Below are positions 24,019 to 32,783 of a stretch of 64,000 bases of DNA, piece by piece. The stretch lies in contig NZ_JAZHSB010000001.1 in NCBI RefSeq assembly GCF_036924715.1, positions 2,285,001-2,349,000 of the forward strand, read 5' to 3'. The position numbers were made by a program, and so were the translations under genes. Under the pieces are notes generated by a model. That model did not search any database. It was not told the DNA's origin and worked only from the letters and a program-made list of their open reading frames with translations. Numbering within the stretch: position 1 is the first letter of the stretch; every line of letters starts with the position of its first letter. The stretch comes from Bradyrhizobium sp. AZCC 1721. Lineage in GTDB: Bacteria; Pseudomonadota; Alphaproteobacteria; Rhizobiales; Xanthobacteraceae.

Positions 24019-25893
24019 TCACTGGCCTGCGACCTGCGGCATCGTATTGAAGCGCGCCTTCTGCTCGTTGCTCAGCGTGCCATAGAACTTATCCAACGCC
24101 TCCTGCACCCAATCGGCTGCCTCGAGCATGGCCTTGAGCCGCTTCTCCATCGCATCCAGCCGCCCGACCGGCGTAAGCGGCACATCGTCCGGGCAGACAG
24201 CTTGCAGCCCTGCAACCGCCTTCTTGGTCACGTCGCTCAAGCGGTCAAGCGCCTCCTTTTGCTCGCCCGCCGGCCGTACGACAGCCTCGATCCGCTCAAT
24301 CGGTAGCCGCGTGAGGCTGGATTTCGGATCGCCGCAAGCCTCGGTTTGCGTATTCGCTTCCTGCTGCGGCTGCTGTTGCGAACGCTCGCCGACGTTCGGG
24401 CCGAGCGCGTTGAAGCGCGCTTTTTGCTCATCATTTAGCGAATTGTAAAACCGCTCAAGCGCCGGACGCACGATCCTTACCGCGTCGAGCGTAGCCGTCA
24501 CGCGGTTCGTCATCGCCCGCAGGCGACCAGGCGGCGTCATGGCAAAGGAGTCGGCGCAAGAATTCTTGAAGACGTCGGCGGCCTTTGCCGCGGCGGATTT
24601 CAATTCGTCGAGCAGGGCGCGCTGCTCGGGCGTCGGCTGCACGGCGCGCACGATCGACGCAATCGGCCAGGCGGTCACGCCCTCGTCCGGTTCTCTGCAC
24701 ACCTGCCGGAGCGCCTGCTGGCTCACGCTTGCGCGCTTGCCCGCTCGGAAATCGGTGACTGCCGCCCCGGGCTCGGGATATCTGGCGTAGGCGGAATAGG
24801 GGCTGTCCGTACCCCAAAACACGGTGTCGACGAAGTCGTCGTAGGCATACGCCCAATAGCCGGGGTCGTAGGCGTGGGGCCAGAACGTGTAATTGAAGAT
24901 GTCGGAATAGGCGTAAGGCCAGAAGACCGGGCCGAGCCAGGCTACGAACGCGGCGCGATGGCCGTGCCGCCAGGCGTGGCGCGGAGCCCAGCGGTTCTCC
25001 CGGGCGGTCAGCGCCGCGCGGGCTTGCAGGGCATCATTGCTGCGGAACTGCGCGGAAAATCGCCCGCGGGCGGCGGCCTGCATGGCCGCGGCAGAGGCGG
25101 ATCGTTCAGCCGAGGGCTGTGGCCCAAGCCGCTGCAGGCGTGCCTGGTCACGTTCCTGGATGCGCTGCTCGCGTTGGAGCAGGCGGTTTTGAGCCTGCAG
25201 CGATCTTTGCTGTTCGCGTTGTGCTCGGAGACCTTCCGGCCTCTGCGACTGCAATTGCTGGACGCGCTGCTGCAAGCGATCGATGCGGCTCTGCCGCTCC
25301 GTGCTCTGGCGCGACAGGACATCGCGCTGCCGCTCCTGCACCATTTGCTGCCGCTGCTGGAGGCGCTGCTCACGCTGCTGCGCACGCGTTTCGACCTGTT
25401 CCCTTCGCGACGGGGCTGCGCCTACGACAGGCGATGCGCCGGCCCGCGAAGGTGCGGTAATGCGCGGTTCGGGCTGCCGCGCCATGGCCGGTCGTTGCGA
25501 CGGCGTGGCACGATGAATCTCAGGCCGCGGCGCTACGACACGCGGTGCTGCCGGCCGCGGTGGCGCGGCGATGCGCGGTGGTGCCGCCTGCGGGGCTATT
25601 GATGGACGTTGCGGCGAAGGAGCTGCACGGATCGTCGGGGCGGGCGCGGCGGGTCGCGCCATGGCTGGAGGCGCCGCCGGGCGAGCCATGGCTGGAGGTG
25701 CCGCCGGGCGAGCCATCGCCGGTGGCGCCGCCGGGCGAGCCATCGCCGGTGGCGGTGCAGCCGGTCGCGCTGCTGGAGCAGCCCCGCCGCCGGGACCAAC
25801 GCCTCCTCGATGTTGGGCGGACGAGCCGGTGCTCACCGCTATCGCGGAGATACCGAGCAAAAATGCTGCGATGCGAGCGCTGCTCGAAAGCAT
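24019..25893 (-). CDS. Large secreted Spy/LTXXQ-type protein with Pro-Ala repeats
   Basis: 624-aa exported protein. Signal peptide at 1-26. Residues 27-150 are Pro/Ala-rich with four AMARPAAPP repeats (50-85). Residues 160-270 are Gln/Arg-rich and predicted coiled coil. A Tyr/Trp/Phe-rich stretch near 325-370 (FWPYAYSDIFNYTFWPHAYD) could touch membrane or nucleate aggregation. Two tandem C-terminal LTXXQ-like helical modules follow, each ending in FY-x2-L-x2-EQKARFN. LTXXQ proteins (Spy, CpxP) are periplasmic stress chaperones of about 160 aa, so this tandem, repeat-bearing form is four times larger. SD GAGGGAG precedes ATG 25893. Role in envelope stress is inference. Confidence 0.75.
   Translation of the reverse strand: MLSSSARIAAFLLGISAIAVSTGSSAQHRGGVGPGGGAAPAARPAAPPPAMARPAAPPAMARPAAPPAMARPAAPPAMARPAAPAPTIRAAPSPQRPSIAPQAAPPRIAAPPRPAAPRVVAPRPEIHRATPSQRPAMARQPEPRITAPSRAGASPVVGAAPSRREQVETRAQQREQRLQQRQQMVQERQRDVLSRQSTERQSRIDRLQQRVQQLQSQRPEGLRAQREQQRSLQAQNRLLQREQRIQERDQARLQRLGPQPSAERSASAAAMQAAARGRFSAQFRSNDALQARAALTARENRWAPRHAWRHGHRAAFVAWLGPVFWPYAYSDIFNYTFWPHAYDPGYWAYAYDDFVDTVFWGTDSPYSAYARYPEPGAAVTDFRAGKRASVSQQALRQVCREPDEGVTAWPIASIVRAVQPTPEQRALLDELKSAAAKAADVFKNSCADSFAMTPPGRLRAMTNRVTATLDAVRIVRPALERFYNSLNDEQKARFNALGPNVGERSQQQPQQEANTQTEACGDPKSSLTRLPIERIEAVVRPAGEQKEALDRLSDVTKKAVAGLQAVCPDDVPLTPVGRLDAMEKRLKAMLEAADWVQEALDKFYGTLSNEQKARFNTMPQVAGQ
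25639..25746 (-). repeat. Four 27-bp tandem repeats in coding sequence
   Basis: Four consecutive 27-bp units encode AMARPAAPP (the last ends in APA). The two units nearest the 5' end share one codon choice (GCGATGGC) and the two others another (CCATGGC), a trace of stepwise duplication. Copy number is likely to vary between strains. Confidence 0.85.
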
Positions 25894-26013
25894 GATCTCA
25901 CTCCCTCGCTTCGTCGCCCAGGAGCATCAACGCGCAGGCGCAGGAATCGTTCGTCGCGGCTATGGCTTACGTTGCGATTTTACGACGCAGGACTGATACA
26001 GTTCGCCTGCGGC

Positions 26014-27234
26014 TTAGCTGACCGTGCAAGGCACGCTCAGAAATCCACGGAAGCGCACGCGGCCGCCGCGTACCGGTTCGCCGTCGAGCGCATAATCCGG
26101 AAAGCGCGCGAGGAAACGCGAGATCGCGATGGCGCCCTCGAGCCGCGCCAACGCCATGCCGGCGCATTGATGCGCGCCGGTGCCGAAGGCCAGATGCCGG
26201 TTCGGCGTGCGGCCGATATCGAAACGTTCGGGATCGGCGAACTGGGCGGGGTCGCGGTTGGCGGCGCCGATGCACAGCGTCACTGGTGTGCCCGCCGGCA
26301 TCGCGACGCCGCCGAGTTCGAACGGCTCGACGGTCATGCGGTTGCCGAGTTGGTTGGAGCTCTCGAACCGCAGCATTTCCTCGACCGCGGTCTTGATCAG
26401 CTCGGGATTTTCAATCAGCCGGCGTTTCTCGCCTGCGTGGTTCAGTAAGGCGACCAGCCCGTTGCCTATCAGGTTGGTGGTGGTTTCGTGCCCGGCATTG
26501 AGCAGGAAGATGCAGTTATGCAGCAGCTCCTTTTCGGTCAGCCGCTCGCCATTGTCTTCGCCCTGAAGCAGTCGCGTCAGCACGTCGCGGTCGGGATTGC
26601 CGGGCTTGGCCCGTCGCCGCGCCACCAGCCCTTCGAGATACGCCAGGAAATCCTTCACCGCCGTGTTGCCGCGGGCGAAGGCTTCCGGGCCGATTACCGG
26701 CTCCAGCGCGCCGAGAATGGCCAGCGACCAGTCGCGCAAGGGATCGCGCTCGCTCTCCGGCACATCGAGCAGATTGCCGATCACTTCGATCGGAATGGCA
26801 GCAGCGAAATCGTCGATCAGGTCCACCTTGCCCTTGGCGGCGATGGCGTCGAGCAGGCGGTCGACCAGCCGGACCAGGTCGGGCTCCATGCCGGCGATCG
26901 CGCGCGGCGATAGTGCGCCCATGATCAGCCGGCGGACGCGGGTGTGGGCGGGAGGATCGTTGAACACGAGGCTCGTGGTGTGGTGCTCGTAGAGCAGGGA
27001 GTCGCCATACTTCGGCGAGAACTCCTTCTTCTTGTCGGACGAGAAGGCCTTGGTGTTCTTGTAGGCTGCAACCAGGTCGTCGTAGCGGGTCAGGAAATAC
27101 GACCCGTTCGGCAACCGCTTGACCGGTTCGCTCTCGCGCAGTGCGCGATAGGTCGGGTAGGGGTTGGCATAGAACTCGGGCGTCAGCTTTTCGAGGTCGA
27201 ATGTGGCCGCCAGTTCGCGCGCATCCAGATTCAT
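26014..27234 (-). CDS. Cytochrome P450 monooxygenase (bacterial class I)
   Basis: 406-aa soluble P450. The I-helix AGHETT is at residues 247-252, the ExxR pair at E286/R289 (EEMLR), and the haem loop FGTGAHQCAGMALAR has proximal Cys357. The mid-chain NDPPAHTRVRRL segment is intact. Length and motifs fit ferredoxin-dependent soluble bacterial P450s such as those of Rhodopseudomonas and Bradyrhizobium. It needs a [2Fe-2S] ferredoxin and reductase; a suitable reductase is encoded at 5826-7046, but no ferredoxin gene is in the window. Upstream lies a near-perfect palindrome (27280-27297), a candidate operator. Substrate unknown. Confidence 0.93.
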   Translation of the reverse strand: MNLDARELAATFDLEKLTPEFYANPYPTYRALRESEPVKRLPNGSYFLTRYDDLVAAYKNTKAFSSDKKKEFSPKYGDSLLYEHHTTSLVFNDPPAHTRVRRLIMGALSPRAIAGMEPDLVRLVDRLLDAIAAKGKVDLIDDFAAAIPIEVIGNLLDVPESERDPLRDWSLAILGALEPVIGPEAFARGNTAVKDFLAYLEGLVARRRAKPGNPDRDVLTRLLQGEDNGERLTEKELLHNCIFLLNAGHETTTNLIGNGLVALLNHAGEKRRLIENPELIKTAVEEMLRFESSNQLGNRMTVEPFELGGVAMPAGTPVTLCIGAANRDPAQFADPERFDIGRTPNRHLAFGTGAHQCAGMALARLEGAIAISRFLARFPDYALDGEPVRGGRVRFRGFLSVPCTVS

Positions 27235-27279
27235 GGCTCGCCGTACTCGTTGGGACGGAAAGGTAAGCGGCCGTCAAAT

Positions 27280-27297
27280 TAGTCGCATTTGCAACTA
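27280..27297. promoter_or_regulatory. Candidate operator upstream of P450 gene
   Basis: TAGTCGC-ATTT-GCAACTA has 7-bp inverted arms with one mismatch, 46 bp upstream of the P450 ATG. The sequence style resembles MarR- or TetR-type operators; the binding protein is unknown. Confidence 0.45.
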
Positions 27298-27349
27298 TCT
27301 TAGACGTCGCTTTCAAAGCGTCAAGTCGGCGCAGCTTTCAGTCCACACC

Positions 27350-27377
27350 ATCCAAGCGCCTTGATCCAAGCGCCTTG
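27350..27377. repeat. Perfect 14-bp tandem duplication
   Basis: ATCCAAGCGCCTTG occurs twice head-to-tail in the divergent P450/tetR gap. Probably a recent replication-slippage duplication. Confidence 0.8.
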
Positions 27378-27526
27378 GGGTTGCGACCAATTCGGGATAA
27401 GTCTGCAACGCGAGGACCGTTTTCCAGAAAAAGCGTGCTAAAACAAAGTGATGAAGCCGTGTCTTTGATGCCACCCGGCGGCAGAATCCGCCTAGTGCGC
27501 TGCAATGTATCCTTGACTTCGCAAAG

Positions 27527-27542
27527 GTGAGTGATTACTCAC
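27527..27542. promoter_or_regulatory. Candidate TetR operator of the efflux operon
   Basis: GTGAGT-GATT-ACTCAC is a perfect 6-bp inverted repeat with a 4-nt spacer ending 6 bp before the tetR ATG and 9 bp after a TTGACT -35-like hexamer. This is the position expected for autorepression by the TetR protein of the MFP/RND operon. Confidence 0.6.
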
Positions 27543-27548
27543 GCCCCC

Positions 27549-28250
27549 ATGTCTACCCTGCGCATGACCAGTGACTTGCGGCGGCAATTGATCTTGAGCG
27601 CCGCCAAGCGGTGCTTTGCCCGTCACGGCTTTGCCGGCACCACCACCAAGAGCGTGGCGGCGGCTGCAGCCATTTCGGAAGGGCTGTTGTTCAAGCATTT
27701 CCCGTCCAAGGCCGCGCTCTATGCCGAAATCCTCGCCGAGGAGTGCGAGGCCGATCCGGATTTCGCGCACCTGCTCGGCCAGCAGCCTTCGACTGCCACA
27801 CTGGTTGAGCTGGTCAAGGGCATGGTTGGCCATTTCATGGAGGTGTCGGACGGCTCGGATCAGGAGGAAGCGCAGCGGCTGCGGCTGATGACGACCAGCC
27901 ATCTCGATGACGGCGAGTTCGCGCGTTTGCTCTATGACAAGGTCGCCGGCCTGATCGGGCCGGTGTTCACCGCGTCGATCGAGCGCGCTGTAACGGCCGG
28001 CGACGCGGCGCGGATCGGCAGCGATCCGCTCAACCTGTTCTGGTTCGCGCACCACACCGTGCTGATGGCGGCGCTGACGAGGCTTCCGCCCGTGCCCTGT
28101 CTTTCTTACGGCAACGCCGCCGACCTGGAGCGGCAGTTGTGTCAATTCATCCTGCGCGGCATCGGACTTACCGAAGCCGCAATTGCTTCTCATCTGGACG
28201 GCGAGCTGTCACCGAATTCGGGACAATCGGTAACTGCAGAAAGTGCATGA
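27549..28250 (+). CDS. TetR/AcrR-family regulator of RND efflux operon
   Basis: 233-aa regulator. N-terminal HTH domain with AAKRCFARHGFAGTTTKSVAAAAAISEGLLFKHFPSKAALYAEIL, followed by a helical effector domain. First gene of a three-gene operon with a membrane fusion protein (1-bp gap) and an RND pump, so it almost certainly represses its own operon through the palindrome at 27527-27542. Start ATG 27549 chosen over GTG 27531, which lies inside that palindrome. No SD is visible; if the TTGACT at 27513 is the -35, the transcript would start within a few bases of the ATG and be nearly leaderless (inference). Confidence 0.87.
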   Translation: MSTLRMTSDLRRQLILSAAKRCFARHGFAGTTTKSVAAAAAISEGLLFKHFPSKAALYAEILAEECEADPDFAHLLGQQPSTATLVELVKGMVGHFMEVSDGSDQEEAQRLRLMTTSHLDDGEFARLLYDKVAGLIGPVFTASIERAVTAGDAARIGSDPLNLFWFAHHTVLMAALTRLPPVPCLSYGNAADLERQLCQFILRGIGLTEAAIASHLDGELSPNSGQSVTAESA

Positions 28251-28251
28251 C

Positions 28252-29445
28252 ATGAATATCGTGACCGAACACAAGATTTCGGGCAAGCCGATAACGGAAA
28301 AGCCGCACAAGCGGCCGGTCCGCATGGTGCGGTGGCTCATCATCGTTGGAACGCTGCTGGCCTTGCTGGTTGGTGGCCTGGTCTGGTTCAACTACTTCCG
28401 CGGCAAGATGATCGCGCAGTTCTTCGCGACCATGAAGCCGCCGCCGACCAGCGTCAACATCGCCACGGCGAAGTCCGAAACGATTCCGAATCTTCTGACC
28501 GCGGTCGGCGATCTCGCTGCCGTGCACCAGGTCAACGTGACCTCCGACGTCAACGGCCGCATCACCGATATCCAGTTTACGGCGGGCGCCAGCGTGAAGG
28601 AGGGCACGCCGCTGGTGCAGTTGTTCGACGGTCCCGAGCAGGCGGATCTCGCCAACTACAAGGCGCAGCAGCGGTTGGCGCAGCTCTCGCTCGATCGCGC
28701 CAAGCAGTTGGCCGAGCGTCAGGTCGGACCACAGGCGACGGTGGATAACGCCCAGGCTGTGTTCGATCAGGCCAGCGCCGGCATCGCCAGGACCGAAGCG
28801 ATCATTTCGCAGAAGCTGGTGCGGGCGCCTTTCGATGGCGAACTCGGCGTGCGCAGGGTCGAAGTCGGACAATATCTGACGGCGGGTACGCAGATCGTCT
28901 CGCTGACCGATCTGTCGATGCTGTATGCGAACTTCACCGTGACGGAAAAGGACTCCGGCCAGCTCAAGGTCGGCCAGATCGTTCGGATCGCGGTCGACGC
29001 CTATCCGGGCCGCACCTTCGAGGGCAAGATCACCACCATCGAGCCGCAGATCGCGGCGGACACGCGCAACATTCGCGTGCAGGCGACGATCCAGAATCCG
29101 GACAAGATCCTCAAGCCCGGCATGTTCGCGACCACCACCGTGGTGCTGCCGGACAAGCCGCCGGTCGTCACCGTGCCCGAAACCGCGGTCGACTACACGC
29201 TCTATGGCGACTCGGTCTACCTCCTCAGTGAAAAGAAGGAGGAGGACGGCAAGACCAGCCTGATCGCGACGCGCACCTTCGTGCAGACCGGAAAGCGCCT
29301 TGAGGGCCGCGCCGAAGTCCTGAAGGGCTTGAAGGAGGGCGACCGCGTCGTGGCGGTGGGCCAGCTCAAGCTGCAGTCCGGAGCCGCCGTGACGATTTCG
29401 AACGATCCGGTGCCGGCGATTCCGGCGAAGCCGCCGCGCTACTGA
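28252..29445 (+). CDS. RND efflux periplasmic adaptor (membrane fusion protein)
   Basis: 397-aa HlyD/MexA-type adaptor. An N-terminal membrane anchor at about residues 27-48 follows a basic cytoplasmic stub. Then come a lipoyl/barrel-sandwich half (LTAVGDLAAVHQVNVTSDVNGRI), a short alpha hairpin (LANYKAQQRLAQLSLDRAKQL), the second lipoyl half (LVRAPFDGELGVRRVEVGQYL), a beta barrel and the membrane-proximal domain. It links the RND pump to an outer-membrane channel, which is not encoded in the window. Start 28252 (MNIVTEHK) directly after the tetR stop; GTG 28243 is the alternative. A 14-bp tandem duplication spans its stop codon. Confidence 0.93.
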   Translation: MNIVTEHKISGKPITEKPHKRPVRMVRWLIIVGTLLALLVGGLVWFNYFRGKMIAQFFATMKPPPTSVNIATAKSETIPNLLTAVGDLAAVHQVNVTSDVNGRITDIQFTAGASVKEGTPLVQLFDGPEQADLANYKAQQRLAQLSLDRAKQLAERQVGPQATVDNAQAVFDQASAGIARTEAIISQKLVRAPFDGELGVRRVEVGQYLTAGTQIVSLTDLSMLYANFTVTEKDSGQLKVGQIVRIAVDAYPGRTFEGKITTIEPQIAADTRNIRVQATIQNPDKILKPGMFATTTVVLPDKPPVVTVPETAVDYTLYGDSVYLLSEKKEEDGKTSLIATRTFVQTGKRLEGRAEVLKGLKEGDRVVAVGQLKLQSGAAVTISNDPVPAIPAKPPRY

Positions 29446-29462
29446 TAACGCGCTACTGATAA
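29435..29462. repeat. 14-bp tandem duplication across the MFP stop codon
   Basis: CGCGCTACTGATAA is repeated exactly, head to tail. The first copy encodes the last residues and stop of the adaptor; the second duplicates the stop region downstream. A slippage event without effect on the reading frame. Confidence 0.85.
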
Positions 29463-29467
29463 ATGGT

Positions 29468-29488
29468 GCGGCTCCCTTGAGGAGCCGC
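29468..29488 (+). promoter_or_regulatory. Intercistronic stem-loop in the efflux operon
   Basis: GCGGCTCC-CTTGA-GGAGCCGC, an 8-bp GC-rich stem between the adaptor and pump genes, with a second weaker GGCGGTC/GACCGCC stem about 20 bp on. There is no T-run, so it is more likely an mRNA stability or attenuation element than a terminator. Confidence 0.5.
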
Positions 29489-29564
29489 GGCGAAAGAAAG
29501 ATGGGCGGCGGTCTTATGGCTCGACCGCCCCACGGAAATGCTGAATTCAGCGGGATATTTTACG

Positions 29565-32500
29565 ATGGTCTTCACCGATATTTTCATCAAGCGCCCGGTT
29601 CTTTCGGTCGTCGTCAGCCTGCTGATCCTCCTGATAGGTCTGCGCGCCGCCAGCGTATTGCCGATCCGGCAATATCCGAAGCTGTCGAACACGGTGGTCA
29701 ACATCACCACCTCATATCCGGGCGCGTCGGCTAACCTGATTCAAGGCTTCATCACCACGCCGATCGAGCAGGCGGTCGCTTCCGCCGAGGGCGTCGACTA
29801 CATCACTTCCTCGTCGGTGCAGGGCACCAGCACGATTCAGGTCTACATCAAGCTGAATTTCGATCCGAACCAGGCGCTGACCGAGGTTCTCGCCAAGGTG
29901 AACTCGGTCAAATACCTGATCCCGAAGGAATCGAACGACCCGGTCATAACCAAGACGACCGGCCAGACCACGGCCGTGATGTATCTGGGCTTCTCCAGCG
30001 AAGAACTCTCGGGGTCGGCGATTTCAGACTATCTGACACGCGTGGTGCAGCCGGTGCTGTCGACGGTCGACGGCGTCGCATCCGCCGACATCCTCGGCGG
30101 CCAGACCTTTGCGATGCGGCTGTGGCTCGATCCGGTGCGAATGGCGGGCCGCGGCGTGTCGCCGAGCGACGTTTCCGCGGCGATCGCCGCCAACAACTTC
30201 CAGGCAGCAGCCGGCCAGTCCAAGGGCTATTTTATCGTCTCGAACGTCCAGACTAATACCGACCTGCGGAACCTCGAGCAGTTCAAGAAGATGATCGTCA
30301 AGTCCAAGGACGGCGGCTTCGTGCGGATCGAGGACATCGCAACCGTCGAGCTTGCGGCGCAAAGCTCGGACGCAAGCGTCGCGTTCAGCGGCGAGCGCGC
30401 GATCTTCATCGGCGTGCAGGCGACCCCGCAAGGCAACCCGCTGACGCTGGTCAAGGGCGTGCGCGCGTTGATGCCGGAGATCGAACGCAACCTGCCGCCG
30501 TCGATGAAAATGAAAGTGGCCTACGATTCCACCAAGTTTATTCAGTCGTCAATCGACGAGGTGAAGAACACGCTGATCGAGGCCGTGCTGATCGTGGTGG
30601 TCGTGATCTTCCTGTTCCTGGCCTCATTCCGCTCGGTCATCATTCCCGTGGTGACGATTCCGCTGTCGCTGATCGGCGTCTGCAGCCTGATGCTGATGAT
30701 GGGATTCAGCTTCAATCTTCTGACGCTGCTGGCAATGGTGCTGGCGATCGGGCTCGTGGTCGACGACGCCATCGTGGTGGTGGAGAACATCCATCGCCAT
30801 CTGGAGGAAGGAAAGACGCCAGTGCAGGCGTCGCTGCAGGGCGCGCGCGAAATCGTCGGCCCCGTGATCTCCATGACGATTACGCTTGCCGCCGTGTACG
30901 CGCCGATCGGCTTCCTCGGCGGCCTGACCGGTTCGCTGTTCCGCGAATTCGCCTTCACGCTGGCGGGCTCGGTGATCGTGTCGGGCGTGATCGCGTTGAC
31001 GCTGTCGCCGATGATGTGCTCGGTCCTCCTGAAGAGCGCGGACGAGGGGCGGTTCTCGAGGCTGGTCAACAGGGTGTTCGGCTCAATGACACGCTGGTAC
31101 GGCCGCCAGCTCGACCGCTCGCTCGACTATCGCCCGATCACCGGCCTGTTCGCGCTGACGATCCTGGGTCTGGTCGGTTTCCTCTACATGAACACCTCCA
31201 AGGAGCTCGCGCCCGAGGAGGACCAGGGCATCGTGTTCTCGGTGACCAAGGCGCCGAAATACGCCAACATCGATTATGTCGACTTCTACGGCGACAAGCT
31301 CGACAAGGCTTTCGCCAAGTTTCCGGAAACGGACCTGCGCTTCGTCCTCAACGGCATCAACGGCCCGCAGGGCGGCATTGCCGGCATGCTGCTCAAGCCG
31401 TGGGACGAGCGTGAGCGATCCTCGATCGCGCTGAAGCCGCTGGTGCAGGCCGAGATCAGCAAGATCGAAGGCGTTCAGGCGTTTGCGTTCAACCTGCCGC
31501 CGTTGCCGGGCGGACCGGGTGGCCTGCCGATACAGATGGTGATCAATTCGACCGCCGGCTTCCAGGCCGTCTATGACCAGATGGCGAAGCTGAAGGATGC
31601 CGCACGCAAGAGCGGTATGTTCATCGTCTCCGACAGCGACCTCGAATTCAATCAGCCGGTAGTTCGCGTCTCGATCGACCGCTCCAAGGCGAGCGACCTC
31701 GGCATCAACATGTCGCAGGTTGGCGCTACCTTGCAGACGCTGCTGGGCGGCAATTACGTCAACCGCTTCAACCTCGAGGGACGCTCATACCAGGTGATCC
31801 CGCAGGTGTCGCGTGACAAGCGGCTGTCGCCGGAATCGCTTGGCGGTTACTACGTCCCGACCAACACCGGGCAGCTAGTGCCGCTGTCGACCATCGTGTC
31901 GATCGAAACCGCCACCGATCCGAATGCGCTGACGCATTACAACCAGCTCAATTCAGCGACGTTCTCCGCGGTGCCGATGCCGGGCGTGACGGTCGGGCAG
32001 GCGGTGGATTTCCTGGAGGGCGAAGCGAAGAAGATGCCTGCCGGTTTTGGCCACGATTATCTGGCCGACTCCCGGCAATATGTGCAGGAAGGCAATCAAC
32101 TCGCGATCACCTTCGGCTTCGCGCTGATCATCATCTTCCTGGTGCTGGCGGCGCAGTTCGAAAGCCTGCGCGATCCGCTGGTGATCATGATCAGCGTTCC
32201 CATGGCGATCGTTGGTGCGCTGATCCCGCTGTTCTTCGGTGTGGCGACCATCAACATCTACACCCAGGTCGGATTGCTGACGCTGGTCGGCCTGATCACC
32301 AAGCACGGCATTCTGATGGTGGAGTTCGCCAACGAACTGCAGCTCAAGGAAGGCCTCGACAAGCGTTCGGCGATCGAAATGGCTGCCCGCATCCGGCTGC
32401 GACCGATCCTGATGACGACGGCGGCGATGGTCACGGGTCTGATCCCGTTGCTGACCGCCACGGGCGCAGGCGCTGCCAGCCGGTTCTCGATCGGCCTCGT

Positions 32501-32660
32501 GGTGGTGGCCGGCATGTCGATCGGCACGCTGTTCACGCTGTTCGTGCTGCCGGCGGTCTATGTCTGGTTGGCCACCGATCACCAGGCCAAGATCGGCTCC
32601 AAGCGGACCAAGGAGATCGCGGATTTCGATCTTGGGAGGCCGGCGCTCAAGCCGACCTGA
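29565..32660 (+). CDS. RND multidrug efflux transporter (HAE1/AcrB-MexB type)
   Basis: 1031-aa inner-membrane pump. N-terminal MVFTDIFIKRPVLSVVVSLL leads into TM1, two large periplasmic loops separate the two sets of TM helices, and the proton-relay pair is in TM4 (GLVVDDAIVVVENIHRHLEEG, about residue 400). Also seen are the PxxxGxxxG-like loop and the repeat-half motif GLITKHGILMVEFANE. Full length for the HAE1 class, which exports hydrophobic drugs, solvents or plant compounds. Start Met 29565 chosen because it begins the conserved N-terminus; nine extra codons upstream are open. Operon tetR-MFP-RND, closed by a strong terminator. Confidence 0.95.
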   Translation: MVFTDIFIKRPVLSVVVSLLILLIGLRAASVLPIRQYPKLSNTVVNITTSYPGASANLIQGFITTPIEQAVASAEGVDYITSSSVQGTSTIQVYIKLNFDPNQALTEVLAKVNSVKYLIPKESNDPVITKTTGQTTAVMYLGFSSEELSGSAISDYLTRVVQPVLSTVDGVASADILGGQTFAMRLWLDPVRMAGRGVSPSDVSAAIAANNFQAAAGQSKGYFIVSNVQTNTDLRNLEQFKKMIVKSKDGGFVRIEDIATVELAAQSSDASVAFSGERAIFIGVQATPQGNPLTLVKGVRALMPEIERNLPPSMKMKVAYDSTKFIQSSIDEVKNTLIEAVLIVVVVIFLFLASFRSVIIPVVTIPLSLIGVCSLMLMMGFSFNLLTLLAMVLAIGLVVDDAIVVVENIHRHLEEGKTPVQASLQGAREIVGPVISMTITLAAVYAPIGFLGGLTGSLFREFAFTLAGSVIVSGVIALTLSPMMCSVLLKSADEGRFSRLVNRVFGSMTRWYGRQLDRSLDYRPITGLFALTILGLVGFLYMNTSKELAPEEDQGIVFSVTKAPKYANIDYVDFYGDKLDKAFAKFPETDLRFVLNGINGPQGGIAGMLLKPWDERERSSIALKPLVQAEISKIEGVQAFAFNLPPLPGGPGGLPIQMVINSTAGFQAVYDQMAKLKDAARKSGMFIVSDSDLEFNQPVVRVSIDRSKASDLGINMSQVGATLQTLLGGNYVNRFNLEGRSYQVIPQVSRDKRLSPESLGGYYVPTNTGQLVPLSTIVSIETATDPNALTHYNQLNSATFSAVPMPGVTVGQAVDFLEGEAKKMPAGFGHDYLADSRQYVQEGNQLAITFGFALIIIFLVLAAQFESLRDPLVIMISVPMAIVGALIPLFFGVATINIYTQVGLLTLVGLITKHGILMVEFANELQLKEGLDKRSAIEMAARIRLRPILMTTAAMVTGLIPLLTATGAGAASRFSIGLVVVAGMSIGTLFTLFVLPAVYVWLATDHQAKIGSKRTKEIADFDLGRPALKPT

Positions 32661-32683
32661 GCCTTTGTAACCGCAGAATAGCA

Positions 32684-32719
32684 AGCGGCGGCAGCGGGAA
32701 GTCGTTGCCGCCGCTTTTT
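32684..32719 (+). terminator. Rho-independent terminator of efflux operon
   Basis: Perfect 10-bp stem AGCGGCGGCA/TGCCGCCGCT with a 12-nt loop, followed by TTTTT, 24 bp after the pump stop codon. Confidence 0.9.
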
Positions 32720-32783
32720 CATGCCGGGAGATGCGACGTCGGTGTGTCTCCATGCTAAAAGATAGAAAAAACAGGGAGCCAAC

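Larger units (their letters stand above)
27235..27548. other. Gene-free region between divergent P450 and tetR genes
   Basis: The only gap above 300 bp. It holds a palindrome near the P450 start, a 14-bp tandem duplication in the middle, and a TTGACT hexamer (27513-27518) followed by an operator-like inverted repeat next to tetR. No ORF with coding character was seen. Confidence 0.8.

Noticed and set aside
24874..25602. 242-codon plus-strand frame opposite the LTXXQ protein
   Set aside because: The minus-strand frame has a signal peptide, SD and two LTXXQ modules; the plus frame is Arg/Leu-rich shadow.
25639..25746. Regular 27-bp repeats considered as a CRISPR array
   Set aside because: Units are contiguous without spacers and encode an in-frame Pro-Ala repeat of a secreted protein.
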